Assembly (NCBI RefSeq): GCF_000143415.4
Contig: NW_003314315.1
Coordinates: 310,001-374,000 of the forward strand
From: Selaginella moellendorffii
Lineage: Eukaryota > Streptophyta > Lycopodiopsida > Selaginellales > Selaginellaceae
Length of the DNA stretch: 64,000 bases
Reading direction: 5' to 3'
The notes under the pieces are model-generated. The model did no database searches. It was not told the origin of the DNA and saw only the letters and a list, made by a program, of their open reading frames with translations. A program made the translations under genes and the position numbers. Shown piece by piece: positions 38,721-50,232 of the stretch; positions within the stretch are counted from its first letter, which is position 1; each line of letters opens with the position of its first letter.

Positions 38721-39380
38721 ATTAAAAAGCATTAAGACTATTATGCATTATCCTCCTTTATAATCTTTGTTGTTGACAAAGAGTATTACTGATAAGCTCT
38801 CTGATCTCAACAACTTTCTCAATTAGATGTTTCAACTGAGAATATTAACCCACAATAGTAATTCTACCTTTTAATTTCTATCTACACTACCAAGACTGAA
38901 AATTAAAAAGACAAGAGTGTAAAAAAGTTTCCATTGGCATCCATTGCATTATGTGCCTCTAGCTGGCCTAAAACCATGTATTATTACCATGACAATAAAC
39001 TTTAATTATAAAGAAAACAATACAAGAATAAAGCATGACTCAAATATAACAAAATAGTGGAAAATACTTAAGAGCTGCTATAAAAAATCTCTTTTTGCAA
39101 GATTGTTGCTACTTTAGTAAGATAGAAGTGGGGCAGCCTAAAGAGCTATCCCAGAAGATGATCCTGTAAATATTACTTGAAAAGTTGAGAAGGTTATTTG
39201 TCTCTCACAAGTGGGAGTGACAACTTGATAATAGATTAAAAATATTAACAATTATGTGTGATAATAAGATTTTATTTTTTGGATAAGATTTTTTTTATTC
39301 CATTAAAATAAATTATAATAAAATCTAGACCATTATAAAAGCACAAAACAAATAATATTCTTAAAGCCCAAAAAAAAAAC
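38721..39380. other. AT-rich spacer before the duplication junction
   Basis: No coding sequence is recognised. It ends with short A runs near 39370. Confidence 0.4.
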
Positions 39381-39420
39381 TGCGGGGTTTCAAAGGCTCC
39401 AAGAATCTGCCGCCGGAATG
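39381..39420. other. Tandem duplication breakpoint
   Basis: 'TTTCAAAGGCTCC' to 'TCTGCCGCC' (39388-39414) equals 46097-46121, upstream of ALWAYS EARLY. Directly after it, 'GGAATGACCAAGTGC' equals 18900 onward inside DUF1218 exon 2. The end of one duplicate is joined to the start of the next. Confidence 0.85.
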
Positions 39421-39694
39421 ACCAAGTGCTGGTCCTCACAAGCCCAGTGGAAATCGATTCTGTGCATTCCTCTCCTTTTTGAGGCTTGCCTTCTCGCCAG
39501 TGTAAAACGCAACTAAATGAGAACCAAGACGATCTACTTCCAGGGGCAAAACGTTCCCGAGACTATAAGTCTGGCGTTTACATTCTTCTGAGCTTGTCTT
39601 ACTATGTTTCAGCTGCAAAGTCGGAAGATAGCTAGCCGCTGCCTCCGCGGCCACAGTCGGTCTCCTCAGCAGCCATCCGGCCTGATGCCTTGTA
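39415..39694 (+). pseudogene. DUF1218 gene fragment (right duplicate)
   Basis: A copy of 18900-19335 lacking exon 1 and the first half of exon 2. Internal deletions remove the membrane-helix coding parts and splice sites. It ends at the equivalent TAA (39692). Confidence 0.92.
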
Positions 39695-39786
39695 AGCTCT
39701 CGCTTTTCACGACGACGATGAACTCCGGGACTTCTTCTTTCAACTTCCTGGAAGCGGTCGGCCACACAAAGTAAATTTTTTTTTTC

Positions 39787-40266
39787 TTATGGACTAGACA
39801 TGATAATGTAATCGCCACCGCTTGGACAGGGAGCAGTGATAGACTTACACCCGGCCGCGGTCGGGGAGATGGCGAGGGGGACGCTCCCGCGAGAGAACCT
39901 GATACCATAAAAGTCGGTGTCTCCGGAGTGGCCGGAATTGAGCTGGAACTCGGCTATACTGGATGGAAGAACGTTGGTAATGTAGAAACTTCCCGAGAGC
40001 GCTGCTGTGGATTCAACAGGGACCTGTCCGGTGCCTCCAGCCTCGAGCGTGAAGACGTTCCTCAGCTCCGTGTGGTCTCCTTCCATATGAAGTCGCAGTT
40101 ATTCCTCGTCTGGAATGTGGTCCGGGAAGTCACAGCTGATATCAGAGCAAGACAACGATCGTTAGAACCATCTACAAGTGGAAGGAGAAAAGGCAAAGCC
40201 GGAGAGAGCTATGCAAATAAACCGTGAACTGGGAGCAGTACTAGCAGGAGCGACGCTATGATCTTG
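39787..40266 (-). pseudogene. Thaumatin-like gene (right duplicate), start codon lost and frameshifted
   Basis: Very close to the left gene in the core ('PSSIAEFQLNSGHSGDTDFY'). The signal-peptide ATG has become ATA. A 19-base deletion after 'NNCDF' shifts the frame, and another deletion removes 'QCRNHYCHPKL' near the C-terminus. A short open frame from an internal ATG remains, without a signal peptide. Confidence 0.85.
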
Positions 40267-40507
40267 TTTATCTTGGTTGGGGGCAAAATCACGCAGCAAA
40301 GCTCTGGCCTATGAATCACGGCCCTGGAGAAATCACACAAGAGATCCTGGGAAGTGGAAGTAATTGGATGGAAACGTGGTTTTCCAGGATCTCCTTCGTC
40401 GCCATCCAGAAGTCCTGATAGCTTTCCCGAGGAACAACAGAATTAGCATATTCCAGATTCTATTTCCCGCATAAACCTTCGCATAAACCCTAGAAAGAAT
40501 TTTGGGG

Positions 40508-42349
40508 ATGGAGGAAAGCGCGCCATACAGCGTCCGACTGGAGGCGGACAAGGCGCTGCACTTGGTGAAGCAGGGATCGTCGCTGCTGCTACTGGATTTG
40601 CCGCCATCGCTCTCCTTCGGGATCGATTTGCAGGTGAGAATCGCGAGCGCGCGAGGTCTAGGGTTTATGGGAATGCCTCTCTTTGTTGCAGATGTTTGTG
40701 GTCGGGACGATGTTCCGCGGCGTGAAAATGGTGCCTCCGGGGCCGCATTTCATCTACTACTCCGTGATGAGCAGGTGTGTAAGAGATTTTTGGAAGGAAA
40801 AATTTGTTTGATTGATAGGACTGAGAACAGGAGTGGAGATGCCGCTCCAGTGACTGGTTTCTTCATTACGGGAACGCAATCGAAGGTTTTTTCTTCTTCT
40901 TGGTTTTCATTCTAACTTCTTACAGGTTATAGTAATGCGTTGGGATTCCCAACAGGAAATCTTTGTGAAGCTTACAGATCCGGCAGAGGTATCTTGTTAT
41001 AAAGGATAATTATTCAAAGTTTTCTGATGATGATGCAGGAGGAGAGATATGCGTATGCAGTTCGAAACCTCGAGTTTGATAAGAATCTAGCTCCTTACGA
41101 TCTTCACCACTTTCGACGCTGGGAAGAACTTAGCAACTACGTCACTCCGGCCGTGATTAAACGGCATGGTAAGTCTATTGCCTTTTGGTTTTTAATCTCT
41201 CGCGCGCATTTGTTCATATTAGAGCCTGGCGACGGAGTCATATCTGTCGTAGCAGAAGCAGAACTTGTCGAGCAACATCCTCAGACCGCAGCAGAGAGGA
41301 TGATGGTCGAGCAAATCATCAAAGCAAAAGAGACTTACGGCTTTAGAAACAAAGAAAGCGGTGAAGGGTCCACTCAAGACAGGAGTCGCTGTCGCTACAC
41401 TCGTTTACCTAGACTTCTAAAGCGTTCTGGTGCAGAGGCCAAAGATTTGACTTCGTTAAACCTGGACAAGGTGAGCGTGCGTCATGTCTTTGCCGTATGT
41501 TTACTGTGCTTTCTACAGTCCATAGCTCTTGAGAAGGCTCTGAAAGAGTCTTACGATGGAAGCGAGGAGCTTCTACTAGGAGAGCTTCAGTTCGCTTATA
41601 TAGCCTTTTTGGTAAATCTTCTCCTCCACCAATCTGTTATAACACTCGTCCTGATCGTCTTTGCCAGATGGGACAATCTCTTGAAGGATTTAGTCAGTGG
41701 AAATCCATCGTGAGTCTTATGTTCGGCTGTCAGGAGGCAGTAAGTTTTTAGAGTATTCAGAAGATTTTTTTAGATTATCACTTCGTAGACTTACCGGACG
41801 TTGATTTTGCAGCCACTAAGGACTCGGACACGGCTTTTTGTCAAGGTAAATGCACTCTAGCACCTCTGACTAAGTCACGGCTATGCCGGTCTAGTTTCTG
41901 GAAGTGCTGTATCATCAAATGAGGCAGGGACTCAAGAACAACAAGTCAGACGTTGCTCTCGACGATTCCTCGTGGTTCTCAGCCGACAATTTCTTCCGGT
42001 TGCTCTCGAAGGTAACTACGTCTTTACATGTGTCACGTTTTCTCACCTATATCTCGTAGGACTTTTTACTCATGCTGAAGACCACTCAGCCTGTTGACGG
42101 AGAGCTCCTTATGCAGGTACGCTCGTACCATTTCGTGAAGATTTGTCGTTGAAGATTTAGATCCACTTGTAGGCAAGGAGGCTCAAACACTTGCTCGAGA
42201 GCCGTCTGGGGTGGGACCTTGACAACGAAATTAGCGATGCAAATGTAGATGATGACGAGGTGTGTGTGATGTTTTGCTTTGTTTATCACAATCCTTATAC
42301 TTCTCTGTGAATGCCACAGTACGCTCCCGTAGTCGTAATGGACGTCTAG
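40508..42349 (+). CDS. AAR2: AAR2 splicing-factor homologue
   Basis: AAR2 binds Prp8 during cytoplasmic assembly of the U5 snRNP and is exchanged for Brr2 in the nucleus (yeast and human knowledge). About eleven exons join in frame from ATG 40508 to TAG 42347-42349. The N-terminal beta-rich domain includes 'ALHLVKQGSSLLLLDLPPSL', 'FGIDLQ', 'MFRGVKMVPPGPHFIYYSV' and 'VIVMRWDSQQEIFVKLTD'. A linker follows ('LEFDKNLAPYDLHHFRRWEE', 'VIKRHG'), then the helical C-terminal domain ('TSLNLDK', 'ELQFAYIAFLMGQSLEGFSQ', 'SSWFSADNFFRLLSKDF'). Introns are short with GT-AG ends. This is the intact member of the duplicated pair; the left copy is dead. Confidence 0.93.
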
Positions 42350-42662
42350 AAAAAGCTTCTATTGCTTTCGAGTGCTTGTTAATTGAATGCGTTGGCAAAA
42401 CCATTTCAAGCTTACTTGTGGGAAGGTTTGCAATTGGGAATTTACAATTTGTTTGCTTTGCGTTGATGACAACCAGTTTCGTCTCTTTTATTTGTTTCTT
42501 CTTCACGTATTCGCCAAAAAACTCTTCATCCCCGTGCAGACGCAAGCAAGTTGAGAAATGGAATGCGCTGGGACTGAGATGGCGACGGATCGAGGATTTG
42601 GAGACTTCTCGCAGCCGAGGTAGTGCTCCATTCCTGAGAGTCATGACACACCACTTAAGAAC

Positions 42663-43934
42663 TTAACTGCGAACGTAGATTTCCACACAAGGGTCACCAA
42701 CCTGTCGCTGCCGCCGTCGCTGCAAGATGTTCATCGCTCGAGCCATAATGTAACAAGGCAGAAGAAATCCTGCGGCCCTGAGGAAGAAAAGCTGGACAAA
42801 ACCAAAGTCTCAACAAACAAGGAAACATCTATCCGACTTTCAACGCTACCGTAAAGAAAGTGGAGGCGTCGTCGTCGCTCCCGGCGGCACCAAGAGCCAG
42901 CGTATGACGAAGTAGCAGCAGTGCCATCAACTGAGACCCGAGGTAAAAGCTCTTGTCATTCGGAAAAAAAAAAAAAAAAACAGACCGCAAGAACTTGAAC
43001 TTACGATGAGTGCAGCAGAACGGCAACACGCAGCTCCAGAAGCATTGGCAGCCGCGTAGTCATCGATCTCCTGGATGAAGTGACGCTCGGCAGCCATTGC
43101 CATGATTCGAGGATCAAGCTGGTGGTGGCTTCTCCACTCGACGTTCCTGCCAAGAAAAACGATGGAAGGTACTTTAGCACCTTTCGCCTCACAGAAGATC
43201 GCTCAATCAAAAAGAAGCACTACCGAAAAGCTCTATAAACTAAACGACGAGGAATCGAGCGAGCACGACAAGGAAAAGAAGAGTACACATACCTCGAGTG
43301 GTCATCGGGGAGAGCAACAGGAGCGGCAGGAGACCGGACTGGCGCTGTGTAGCCTTTAAAAGGCTGCAAAACAGAGGCGAGGCATCAGACAACCGAGGGG
43401 AAAGAAAAAAAAGAAAGAAAACAAAACAAAAGGAATGATCGAAATCAGCGAACACGAGGAAGGTAAGCAAATCGTAAGTTCAGTGCGGATGATGTAACCT
43501 GCTGACAAATCTCGCAGATGGTGTCCCCTTTTTCGTTGCACCAGCGCTGCACGCACTTTCGATGAGCATACTGCCAAAACACAAGGAAAGAGAAAAAAAA
43601 AAAAAACGAGGAAGAGCCAGCAACTTGCTTAGAACTCTCAGCCGGCACGAAGAACAAAGTTCCTTACCTTCAAGCTGCCGCAACAAGAGCACGGGATTTC
43701 GAGATTCCCAGCCTCGTCCTCCTCTTGGCAGATTCGACACTCGTCCTGCTGGGATTTTAGCGATGGTGGCGATGGTGGCTTTGCGGAGTGATCCTGGTGA
43801 TGGTGGTGATGCTGCTGAAGATGAAAAAACTGGTTTTGCATCAGCAGCGACGAGCTGGTTCCATTCTTCTGGAAATGGGAGTCGCCCAAGCAAGCGCCGA
43901 GCCTCTCGATGTCTAGAGCGACATGATCTTCCAT
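42663..43934 (-). CDS. RING-CH (RINGv) membrane E3 ubiquitin ligase, right duplicate
   Basis: A plant MARCH-like protein of the RINGv plus DUF3675 class. Starting at ATG 43934 ('MEDHVALDIERLGACLGD'), a His-rich stretch precedes the C4HC3 RING ('DECRICQEEDEAGNLEIPC', 'CCGSLK', 'YAHRKCVQRWCNEKG', 'ICEICQQ'). Then come the conserved 'PFKGYTAPVR' linker, 'NVEWRSHHQLDPRIMAMAAE' and two membrane helices ('LMALLLLRHTLALGAAG', 'LFFLRAAGFLLPCYIMARAM'), with a stop at 42663. Six exons join in phase. It likely ubiquitinates membrane or vesicle proteins; the target is unknown. The 3' end is convergent with AAR2 and the 5' side is about 590 bases from RPS5. It keeps the ancestral N-terminus that the left copy lost. 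Confidence 0.85.
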
Positions 43935-44178
43935 ATAAGCCGTGTGTGGAGAGCGAAGAACACAAAAAGGAAGAGAGAAAAAAAAAATGGAGGAAGAAGA
44001 AGTCTACAAGAACTCCTGTTTTCCAAAACCCCTATTCTTCGTTTCTGTGTCAATCAATCAATCAAATCACTCAAAAGGGTCACATTTTCTAGCCCAGAAC
44101 TGCGAGTGAATGAGTAAAGCATGCACGAGATCATGCTCAAAGGAGAGAGGAAAAAGAAAGGGGATTCATTCCAAAGCT

Positions 44179-44201
44179 GCTGCTGCTGCTGCTGCTGCTG
44201 C
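44179..44201. repeat. (CTG)n microsatellite in the RING-CH/RPS5 interval
   Basis: About seven GCT/CTG units. A GAA repeat also occurs at about 44355-44380. Probably transcribed leader sequence. Confidence 0.9.
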
Positions 44202-44472
44202 CAGCGGACAAAGAGAAGAAGAAAAAAGAGCGAGAGAGGAAAAAAAAAACCAAAGCAGCAGCAGCACAAGAAGCATCCCTTCTTCTCAAGGGATCATCGT
44301 CTTCTTATTCGTCCTCCTCCTCTTTCGGTCATGGCAGCCTTTTTAGGTCGCGAAGAAGAAGAAGAAGAAGAAGAAGAGAAGAAAAACACCTTTAAACGTT
44401 AAGTCAAGAGCTTGACGGCCGGGGGTACGGAAATGAAAATCCAAATTATAGCAAAAAAAAAGTTTAAAACTG

Positions 44473-44509
44473 AAACCCTAATTCTTCCTCTAAGTTAGGG
44501 CTAGGGTTT
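44473..44509. promoter_or_regulatory. Paired telo-boxes upstream of RPS5
   Basis: AAACCCTA at 44473-44480 and TAGGGTTT at 44502-44509, just before the RPS5 ATG (44524). Telo-boxes near the start are typical of plant ribosomal-protein and translation genes. Confidence 0.7.
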
Positions 44510-44523
44510 GTGTTAGGTTTTCC

Positions 44524-45367
<844 letters not shown>

Positions 45368-46541
45368 GAAACACATTCTAATGTATTGAGCCTTTTTTGG
45401 CATATCTTTTGAAATCAAAGATTCTACTACACATTTGATCCAAACTTTCGAAAGTATCAAGTTCTTGTTTCAGAGTTCTCTTTTTTGTTGATGTTTAGAC
45501 TATTCGATGAAAGAAAAGAATTCAAATCTACGATTGCAAAAGCATTTTGTTCCATGGCATTCGAATTCGAGGCTTCAGACCGTCCTAACCATGTTCCACA
45601 GGAAAAAAAGATTTTTCGGAACAATGAATCGATCAGATTTGGCTTCTTGGCATCACTAGCCTCGCAAAGCAATCGCCCAAAACAGTGGATGGCCTCAGAA
45701 CGATGTTAACAGCACTAGAAATCAGACATATGCTTGTCAATGTTTTCGATCATCACAGGCCTTTCCAGAGAGAAAGAAACGAGGAAGAACAAGTCAGAGT
45801 CAGACTTTCAAAGCGAATCCTCAATCCAAATTCAGACAGGGATAACTGTGTCATTGAGAATCATCATCCTCGCTCCGCTAGCTAAGAAAAATCAACCTCG
45901 CCGCAGAGAGACTCACAACTTTAGGGTTCTTCGGCAGCCCTAAACGTTGCTTTACATGGAAATGGACGGCTACGATCGCATGAGCTAAATTTAAATTTCA
46001 GCGCCCGGTCCGCAAAATTTTGAATTTTAAAAAGCAGAAAACATTGCGACGTTTAGCCGGATTGGAATGTGAGCCCGCGTCCGGGTTTGAAATTTTTCAA
46101 AGGCTCCAAGGATCTGCCGCCACGTGGAGAATTACCGCCGGTGGTGTAAAAGAGGCCTTTGGTGGGAATCACCTGTTTGTAATTGGACGGTGGCGATCTG
46201 CGGACAGGGCGATTCCCGCCGTCGATCCTAGGGCTTGGCCAGATTAGGGCTCCCAAATTTCAAATCGATTTAAAAGAGGAGGAGTAGTACTGTAAGATCG
46301 GTAGGGTTTGCGGTCGCAGCGGGAGAAGCTGCTGCGCTCTAGTCGTCTAAGGCGCCGTGGATCCGCTGGGGAAGCGCAGCGCTGCCAATAGGCGATTCGA
46401 TTGGCGCTGATGAAGCAGTGGATTCTTCCCGTGGCGAGGTGAGCTGCTGGTTTTGCTGTGGAATTTGGCGACCAAATTCGTGGGATTTCTAGGAACACCT
46501 ATCTCTCCCTGAGTCTCCGGCTGGGTTAATTGGCTTGATTG
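45368..46541. other. RPS5 3' flank and ALWAYS EARLY 5' leader
   Basis: Contains the RPS5 3' UTR. The part up to 45740 is also present in the left duplicate. A segment at 46075-46121 recurs at the duplication junction (39.39 kb), with a CACGTGG motif directly after it. The last 280 bases are probably the leader of the next gene, with an upstream ATG at 46411. Confidence 0.6.
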
Positions 46542-49500
46542 ATGAAGGTGAGTTCCCATTCCAAGGGCGCATTAAATTTTCTTTTGACATGGCTTGTGCT
46601 TTTGGTAGACCCGTCGAAACAAATCTGTCTCGGCCCGGCAGGCGAGCACTGCGAATGGCGGGAAGGCAGCTTTGGGCGGCCCCTCTCCTGCAAAGAAACC
46701 AAGGAGTATGTTCATGTTTTTGTTTCCCCATAGAGATGTTTAAATTGTTTTTGCAGCCAATCGCCCACGAGTGGCAGGAAACAAGATTCCACATTTTTTG
46801 CTGGAAGAGGCAAAAACAAAGAATGGCAAGAGCGTCGACGATGATAATTCCGATGACTACGACTTCAACAATGTCGTGAAGGCAGTGGCCTTGACCCTGG
46901 CAGAGGCATCTCAAAATGGATCGGAGTCTGAGTCACCAACACCGCCCAAGGCAAAAGAGAACGGAAAGGTGATTTTTTGAAAGTGTTGCAAGTGTTTGGA
47001 GCTTTATGCTGACTAGTGCCCTCTTTCCTTGATCAGGCAACCAGGGCACGTCCTTCGGAACCGGACACTACTAGCACAGGTGATAAAAACAATGGAAGAC
47101 GGCCGCCCTCTAAAAGAATAAGAAATCGACGAGAGAGTCGAGAGAATCTGGAAGAAGAACGTGAGGGCTCGGACATGGGAGTTGTTGAAGACTCGAAACC
47201 TCAAAAGACAAGGTTTTTACCGCAGCGCTCAAAGAAACGAAGCAGACAGCTATTCTCTTCGGGAGGTACTGTCTTCTGACTTTTGCTGAACACTTTCTGA
47301 TACTACTCGTGTGCAGATGAAATTAGTGGTCTTGATGCACTCGCAACGTTGGCGGACTTGTCTCTAAGCGGATTACTTCCTTCTCCAACAAATGAAGCAG
47401 GTATTGTGTTGAAAATCCTTTTCCGGATATGACTGAAATCTGTTTCGTTGTTAAGGAGGGGATGGAACAGCTCCTGAGCAGCAGAAGCTACAAGATCTTG
47501 TTACACAAGTTTTGAGATCAGAGAGAGGATCCGTGAAGAAAGAGCAACGCGAGGAAGGCAGAGCGAAAGAGCAGAGCAACAAGAAGCAGCCATCGGCTTC
47601 GCCAGATGCGAAAAGGAAGAAGAAGCGCACTGAGAAGGTAAAGCGGTTTTTCTGCACTTTCATTCTCAAGTCTTGTTGTCTATGCAGAGCGAGGCTGGTA
47701 CAAGCACGAAACCCGACGATAAGGTATGTTTCTTTACTATAGCTTGCGGTTATTCATGCATGATATGCAGGCCCTGCCGTTTGTTTACAAGCCACATGGG
47801 AGAACCAAGCGCATATCTACATCTAAATTGCACAGGCACTCGCGGCACGACGGCTTTGATGAATCCGCACAAGATGGTGACTTTGAGCCCAGAAGTAAAA
47901 GAAAACATACTAGTGAGAAGGAGACACGTACATATTGTCCACACACAACTGCTGAGTTTGGACCTTCGAGTGCAAAGGTATTATTTGTGCTATGTTTCTA
48001 GTTTAAATGCTCACAATGTTCTGCAGGCCCGATTACTACACTGTCTGTCAATCCCAAGGGTTAGGCAATGGTGTGTCTACGAGTGGTTTTACAGCGCCAT
48101 TGATCTTCCGTGGTTTGCGCGTAACGAATTTGTTGAGTATCTTAATCATGCCGGCTTAGGACATGTGTCCAAGCTTACACGAACAGAATGGACTGTTATA
48201 AGAAGGTAAATGATTGCTACGTCGATCACGAAGCTCATGTCTTTTTGTGCAGCTCACTGGGAAAGCCGCGTCGGTTGTCACAAAAGTTTTTGCAAGTAGA
48301 AAGGGAGAAGCTAGAAGCGTACAGAGACACAGTCCGCGCGCATTACCACGATATTCGGAATGATAAATCAGGATGCTGCTTACCACCAGATTTAGCTCGA
48401 CCTTTGACTGTCGGACAGCGAGTGATTGCTCGGCATCCAAAGAATGGGGAGATACACGATGGCAGAATACTTACGGTGGATCGAAATCGATGTCGCGTTC
48501 AGTTTGAGCGCACTGAACTTGGAGTCGAGTTTGTCCTGGTTAGTCTTGCAAGCATTGAATTTTTTAATCTCATTTCTTCTACGCAGGACATCAACGCAAT
48601 GCCCGTCAACCCGCTCGAGAACATGTCAGACATCATGAGAAAGAGAAGGATAATCGATTTAAGCAGTTCCGGACACAGAATTGGTGCGGGAAACACTCGT
48701 AATGCATTGAACGACAGATTGGACCGACCTTATGCGACTCCATCACAATACTTCCTGAGTACTCTAAGCCACCGAGCTCAGGTACTTGTCGCAATGTCCT
48801 GAGACACCTACTGACTACCCTTTGTTAACAGATGGACAATGTTGACTCCGTGCTACTTGCAAAAGCAGCAGCTAATGAGGCTGTCGCAGCTGTACAACAA
48901 GGGCAGCCTTCATCGTCTATTCAGGCGCAAGCACGCGAGGCAGATATATGTGCACTGGCTGAGCTCTCTCGCCAGCTGGATAAAAAAGTATGTTTTTTGT
49001 TTTCTAATCTTTTTCTCATTTTATAAACGTGTCATCAATAGGAAGCGTTGTTGGTGGAGCTGCGTCGTATGAATGATGAAGCTGACAGGAGCGCTGGGGA
49101 AGCAGAATCTCTAAGAAACTCGGAAGCATTCAAGATACAGTATGCCACCGTTGTTCTTCAGCTAAAGAACGTCAATAAGCAGGTACTGTCTCTCTTTAGG
49201 AAACAATGTGTTTGCTAATCTTTTTCCCCTCTGTAGGTCTCTGCTGCTGTCGTTCAGCTGAGAGAACGCAATCGATACCAAGAAAACTTAGTAGCTCCAT
49301 GGCACTCGCCTCCTTGTGCCGCTGTGGACGGAGCCGTAGCAGGCCTCGGTGCAGGCTCGCCGGCCGAAGAGATATCCCTGACGACGAGGAAGGACGCTAG
49401 ATCCATGGTTTCGGCTTTCGTTCAGGTATGCATAAGCTAAAAGACCGTTCTAAGAGACTGTAAACTCATACATTCTGTCTTTCAGGCCGTGTGCTGCCTC

Positions 49501-50046
49501 AAAGAAGGTGAGGATGCCTTGTCAAGGTTGGGAAAACAACATAACTATGTGGATGGTCAACCTGCAAAAGAGGGGGGGGCGGGGACGGGGACGGGGTTGG
49601 GTTTTGGTTCTTCGCCTCCTGCTAATCACCACCAATCACAGGGCTCTGATAAGTCACAAACGCTACCGCAAGACACACAAGCGACGAGTCAAGTTCCCAC
49701 AGCACCTTATCCTCCAGACATAGACGCCTACATACCAGCAGAGTTCATCGCTTCCTGCCTGACAACCCTGCTAATGATCAAGGTATGTTGGTTTTGTTCT
49801 TCTTCGTTGTGAAGCTCCAGCGATTTGCTTGGTTGTTTACAGACGTGCACGGAGAGGCAATTGCCACCCTCGGATGTGGCAGTCATGTTTGAAAACGTGC
49901 TGGAGAACTTGCGGCCGCATAACGCGACGAACCACCAGATATACAAGGAGGTGGAGCAGTGCTTCGATGTGCTCAAGAACCAAGTCACGGCCCAAGTCTC
50001 GATCCGGTCCAACATCTCACTCCCCGTGGATTGTCACTTGCAATGA
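46542..50046 (+). CDS. ALY: ALWAYS EARLY / LIN9 homologue lacking the N-terminal SANT domain
   Basis: The plant LIN9 of MuvB/DREAM cell-cycle complexes. About fourteen exons join in frame. The first exon is only ATG-AAG (46542-46547), then '[13 protein letters not shown]' and 'AKKPR', directly followed across a 52-base intron by '[13 protein letters not shown]'. In relatives a SANT/Myb-like domain stands between these two segments; here no exon for it exists. Next come acidic linkers, '[19 protein letters not shown]', the DIRP domain (about 47.9-48.2 kb: '[20 protein letters not shown]', '[20 protein letters not shown]', '[20 protein letters not shown]'), a chromo/Tudor-like piece ('[20 protein letters not shown]'), coiled-coil segments and a conserved end ('[19 protein letters not shown]'). 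A Gly-rich insert sits on a G-run at 49.57 kb. Confidence 0.92.
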
Positions 50047-50232
50047 CGCGCGCCCTGCCGGAGTTAAGTTTTTCTTATTTCTCCTCTTCCTATTAACACC
50101 ACAAACAGAGATGAGAAACATCCAAAATAAGAGAACGCGAAGCCAAAGCATTCTTTCCGTGGAAAGTGGTGAATTTGCCAGGTTCCATCTCCTGTACAAT
50201 GAGAAACAAAGAAATCGACAGCACCAACGTGC

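Noticed and set aside
43562-44092. Plus-strand frame over the RING-CH first exon
   Set aside because: Antisense of the His-rich and RING-coding exon; starts and ends without gene signals.
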